From Salinisphaera sp035690525 (GTDB lineage: Bacteria; Pseudomonadota; Gammaproteobacteria; Nevskiales; Salinisphaeraceae), in the NCBI RefSeq assembly GCF_035690525.1, contig NZ_DASSKM010000063.1, forward strand, positions 1 to 6,857: DNA of 6,857 nucleotides, in the 5' to 3' direction. Of this stretch, positions 4,118-6,857 are shown piece by piece. The notes under the pieces are model-generated. The model saw only the letters and a list, made by a program, of their open reading frames with translations. It made no database searches and was not told where the DNA came from. The position numbers and the translations under genes were made by a program. How positions within the stretch are numbered: position 1 is the first letter of the stretch; each line of letters begins with the position of its first letter.

Positions 4118-5108
4118 CGGGCAACGCACGGGTTTGGACCGCAGCGCCATTCTGATGATGGCGTTGGACGGCGATACGGCCGCCGAGGTCTTCAAGCACC
4201 TGTCCGGGCGCGACGCACAGCAACTCGGCATGCGCATGGCCGGGCTGCGTAATGTCTCCAGCGAGCAGATCGAGGAAGTACTGCGCGAGTTCAACGACGA
4301 ACTCGACCAATACGGCGCGATCAACATCAACTCCAGCGATCATATCCGCTCGGTACTGGTGAAAGCGATGGGCGAGGAACGCGCCGCCAGCCTGCTCGAG
4401 GACATCTTCGAGAACAACGAAGGCTCGGGCATCGACGCGCTCAACATGATGGACGCCAACGTCGTGGCCGAAATGATCCGCGACGAACATCCGCAGATCA
4501 TCGCCACGATTATCGTGCACCTGGAGCGCGGCCAGGCCGCCGACGTGCTGCTGTGCTTCGACGAACGGCTGCGCAACGACGTGATTCTGCGCGTGGCGAC
4601 CTTCTCCGGCGTGCAGCCGGCCGCGCTGGCGGAACTGACCGAGGTGCTCGGCAGTCTGCTCGACGGCCCGAACTTGAAGCGCAGCAAGATGGGCGGGGTG
4701 AACACGGCGGCCGAGATCCTCAACCTACTCAATACCGCGCAAGAGGAAGCCGCGCTCGCCAGCGTGCGCGAGCACGACGAGAGCCTGGCCCAGCGCATCA
4801 TCGACGAGATGTTCGTGTTCGAGGATCTGGAAAAGGCGGACAACCGCACCATGCAGCGGATCCTGGTCGAGCTCGACAACGACATGCTGGCGGTCGCCCT
4901 CAAGGGCACCAGCGAAACCCTGTTCGCGCGCTTTACCTCCAACATGGCCACGCGCGCGGCCGATCTGCTGCGCGAGGACATGGAGATGCGCGGCCCGGTG
5001 CGCCTGTCGCAGGTCGAAAACGAGCGCAAGCGCATCCTCGACGCCGTGCGCCGTCTGGCCGATAGCGGCGAAATCACGCTGAGCGGCGACGACGATGAAT
5101 ATGTCTAG
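4110..5108 (+). CDS. fliG: Flagellar motor switch protein FliG
   Basis: This 332-residue protein matches the 331 residues of the E. coli protein. The N-domain (about 1-100) binds the FliF tail, the middle domain carries the EHPQ motif (126-129) that contacts FliM, and a GGV hinge (195-197) precedes the C-terminal torque domain. The charged residues known from E. coli to face the stator can be aligned: K265 (K264), R282 (R281), E289 (D288), D290 (D289) and R298 (R297). Only the conservative Asp-to-Glu change at 289 differs. The segment RGPVRLSQVENERKRIL (294-310) is nearly identical to the enteric one. FliG sits on the cytoplasmic face of the MS ring and converts stator motion into rotation and switching. 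The start overlaps the fliF stop (ATGTTTAG), and the end overlaps fliH. Confidence 0.98.
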   Translation: MFSGQRTGLDRSAILMMALDGDTAAEVFKHLSGRDAQQLGMRMAGLRNVSSEQIEEVLREFNDELDQYGAININSSDHIRSVLVKAMGEERAASLLEDIFENNEGSGIDALNMMDANVVAEMIRDEHPQIIATIIVHLERGQAADVLLCFDERLRNDVILRVATFSGVQPAALAELTEVLGSLLDGPNLKRSKMGGVNTAAEILNLLNTAQEEAALASVREHDESLAQRIIDEMFVFEDLEKADNRTMQRILVELDNDMLAVALKGTSETLFARFTSNMATRAADLLREDMEMRGPVRLSQVENERKRILDAVRRLADSGEITLSGDDDEYV

Positions 5109-5802
5109 CCCACCGCGCGACAATGCCTGGCAACGCTGGCGGATGGACCCGCTGGAACGCCGCGCGACGGCGCGCGAGCGCGACCGGGTAAGCGGCGAGC
5201 CGGTCGCCGAGGGCCCGCCGCGGCGCCGCCGCGAGGATCAGATCAGCATGACGCTGTTCGAACTCGCCAAGGAAGAAGCCGAAAAGAAAGGTTACGCGGC
5301 CGGCCACGACGAAGGCTATGCCGCCGGCTACGCCGAGGGCGAGGCCAAAATCCGCGACGAGCAACAGGCGCGCCTGGACGCCGAGATCGCCGAACAACTG
5401 GCGCCGATCGAGCGGCTGGTCGCGCAGTTCGCCGAAGCCGCGGCGGCGCTCGACGAACGCATCGGCCGCCAACTGGTCGAACTCGCCATCGAGACCGGCC
5501 GCCAACTCGCCGGGCGCGCGCTGGAAATCCGGCCCGAGCATATCCTGGACGACGTTCAGGAGCTGCTGGAAAACCATCCGGGGCTGACCGGCTCGCCAAC
5601 GCTGTACGTGGCCGCCGACGATCTGGCCCGGGTCGAGCACTATCTCGGCCAGAGCCTGGCCGGCGCCGGCTGGCACCTGCGCGCCGATGCGTCGCTTGCC
5701 GCCGGCGATTGCCGGATCGAGGACGACGAACGCGAAATCGACAGCACCGACGCCGACCGCTGGACGCGCCTGCTCCAGGCGGTCGGCCACGCGCAGCACT
5801 GA
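5095..5802 (+). CDS. fliH: Flagellar export ATPase regulator FliH
   Basis: This 235-residue protein equals the usual enteric length. Near the N-terminus NAWQRWRMDPL holds Trp12 and Trp15, with the spacing of the Trp7/Trp10 pair that anchors Salmonella FliH to FlhA and FliN. A charged linker (20-50) follows, then five glycines spaced exactly four apart (G66, G70, G74, G78, G82), the GxxxG repeat of FliH-type stalks. After a long Ala/Glu-rich helix (84-140) the C-terminal domain ends with AGWHLRADASLAAGDCRIED (191-210), the part that binds FliI. FliH dimers hold FliI and restrain its ATPase at the export gate. The ATG at 5095 overlaps fliG by 14 bp. The ATG at 5101 would give an 8-bp overlap like that of fliF/fliG and a protein two residues shorter, and is equally plausible. 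Confidence 0.95.
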   Translation: MNMSSPPRDNAWQRWRMDPLERRATARERDRVSGEPVAEGPPRRRREDQISMTLFELAKEEAEKKGYAAGHDEGYAAGYAEGEAKIRDEQQARLDAEIAEQLAPIERLVAQFAEAAAALDERIGRQLVELAIETGRQLAGRALEIRPEHILDDVQELLENHPGLTGSPTLYVAADDLARVEHYLGQSLAGAGWHLRADASLAAGDCRIEDDEREIDSTDADRWTRLLQAVGHAQH

Positions 5803-6857
5803 TGCACGCCCGCGCCGACCAATTGCTGACCAGCTGGGAAAATCGTCTGGCCACGACGCACAAACGCGTGGCGGCACTGGCCCGCGTACGCGAGCGCGGC
5901 AAGCTCATACGGGCCAGCGGGCTGGTACTCGAAGTGGTCGGGCTACGCCTGCCGCTGGGCGCTCACTGCTGGATCGAACAGGTCGACGGGCGCGAACACG
6001 CCGAGGCCGAGGTGGTCGGTTTTTCCGGCCGTTCGTTGTTGCTCATGCCGTTCGTGGAAACCACCGGGCTGATCGCCGGCGCGCGCGTCTGGCCCGTGCT
6101 CGGCCCGCCCGGCGGCGCGCCCGGCGCGGCCAAATCCCTGCCGGTCGGCCCGGCTCTGCTCGGGCGCGTGCTCGATGCGCGCGGCCGGCCGCTCGACGGC
6201 CGCGGCCGACCGGCCGACGCCGATTATGCGGCGCTGACCGGGCCCTCGATCAATCCGCTCAAACGCTCACCGATCAGCGACGTGCTGGACACCGGCATCC
6301 GCGCGATCAATGCGCTGCTCACCGTCGGGCGCGGCCAGCGGCTCGGGCTGTTCGCCGGCTCCGGTGTCGGCAAGAGCGTGCTGCTCGGCATGATGGCGCG
6401 TTTCACCGCCGCCGACGTGATCGTGGTCGGGCTGATCGGCGAGCGCGGGCGCGAGGTCAAGGACTTCATCGACAACATACTGGGCCCGGCCGGAATCGCG
6501 CGCGCCGTGGTCGTCGCCGCCCCGGCCGATACCTCGCCGCTGCTGCGCCTGCAGGGCGCGGACTATGCCACGCGCATCGCCGAGGATTTTCGCGATCGCG
6601 GCTATAACGTGCTCCTGATCATGGATTCGCTGACCCGCTACGCCATGGCCCAGCGCGAAATTGCCCTGGCCATCGGCGAACCGCCGGCCACCAAGGGTTA
6701 CCCGCCGTCGGTCTTTGCCAAGTTGCCCGCCCTGGTCGAGCGCGCCGGCAATGCCGAGCATGGCGGCGGCTCCATTACCGCTTTCTACACCGTGCTGACC
6801 GAAGGCGACGACCAGCAAGATCCGATTGCCGATGCCGCCCGCGCCATCCTCGACGGA
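5802..6857 (+). CDS. fliI: Flagellum-specific export ATPase FliI (3' end outside the window)
   Basis: The frame is open for 352 codons to the last base; the family is about 440-460 residues, so roughly the last 100 are missing. It is homologous to the F1 beta subunit. The N-terminal part (1-110) forms the barrel domain. The Walker A loop AGSGVGKS is at 185-192 with K191. GERGREV (213-219) contains the catalytic Glu214, and Walker B NVLLIMDSLTRYAMAQ (269-284) contains Asp275. GEPPATKGYPPSVFAKLP (292-309) and the final TEGDDQQDPIADAARAILDG are near-invariant in FliI/SctN ATPases. The SctN-type ATPase family also includes virulence secretion proteins, but the operon identifies this as flagellar. 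It unfolds and delivers export substrates to the gate, with FliH as regulator. ATG 5802 overlaps the fliH stop by one base (TGATG), giving tight coupling. Confidence 0.97.
   Translation, partial: MHARADQLLTSWENRLATTHKRVAALARVRERGKLIRASGLVLEVVGLRLPLGAHCWIEQVDGREHAEAEVVGFSGRSLLLMPFVETTGLIAGARVWPVLGPPGGAPGAAKSLPVGPALLGRVLDARGRPLDGRGRPADADYAALTGPSINPLKRSPISDVLDTGIRAINALLTVGRGQRLGLFAGSGVGKSVLLGMMARFTAADVIVVGLIGERGREVKDFIDNILGPAGIARAVVVAAPADTSPLLRLQGADYATRIAEDFRDRGYNVLLIMDSLTRYAMAQREIALAIGEPPATKGYPPSVFAKLPALVERAGNAEHGGGSITAFYTVLTEGDDQQDPIADAARAILDG

Noticed and set aside
2543..4330. A 595-codon open frame on the minus strand opposite fliF and fliG.
   Set aside because: It mirrors clear fliF/fliG coding sequence in GC-rich DNA, has a low-complexity His/Arg/Ala-rich translation and resembles no family. 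Long antisense frames are usual at this GC content.
5687..6607. A 306-codon plus-strand frame across the end of fliH and the start of fliI.
   Set aside because: Its translation is Arg/Ala-rich and featureless, while the overlapping frames encode unmistakable FliH and FliI, including the Walker motifs.

Overview
The window joins two different kinds of DNA. Positions 1 to about 1760 are an accessory stretch with visibly lower GC. It holds the tail of an IS110-type transposase, a ParDE-type and a HigBA-type toxin-antitoxin pair, and four copies of a short repeat with the core TGAGTAGACTTGA. Positions 1822 to 6857 are GC-rich core-genome DNA with flagellar basal-body and export genes: fliE on the minus strand, and fliF, fliG, fliH and a truncated fliI on the plus strand. 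The proteins, high GC and gene order point to a motile proteobacterium, most likely a gammaproteobacterium. Divergent fliE/fliF is the layout known from enteric bacteria, where FlhD4C2 controls flagellar class 2 genes. The genus cannot be named from this sequence.

Layout. At 1-108 is the C-terminus of an IS110-family transposase, whose body lies to the left of the window. A 214-bp noncoding stretch follows, with an inverted pair of the short repeat and a 14-bp tandem duplication. parD-parE (323-854, plus) overlap by 8 bp. higB-higA (1654-987, minus) are 2 bp apart and converge on parDE. The 132-bp gap between the convergent pairs holds an AT-rich inverted repeat with a copy of the short repeat in its loop. 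Direct copies of the repeat lie before parDE, between the two modules and after higB, so each module sits between repeats. The outer two copies share 19 identical bases.

The flagellar part starts with fliE (2148-1822). The 250 bp between fliE and fliF contain two AAATAGCG boxes followed by GGCTATTC, which resembles an FlhD4C2 site, and a plausible sigma-70 promoter facing fliF. A sigma-54-like GG-N10-GC element also occurs there and is a rival reading. fliF, fliG, fliH and fliI are translationally coupled, with overlaps of 8 bp, 8 or 14 bp, and 1 bp. Together they encode the MS ring (FliF), its rod adapter (FliE), the rotor/switch protein driven by the stator (FliG), and the regulator and ATPase of flagellar type III export (FliH, FliI). 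fliI is open to the last base and lacks roughly its last 100 codons.

The part most worth a second look is the repeat family that delimits the two toxin-antitoxin modules next to an IS110 end and directly downstream of fliE. The flagellar genes themselves look ordinary and intact.
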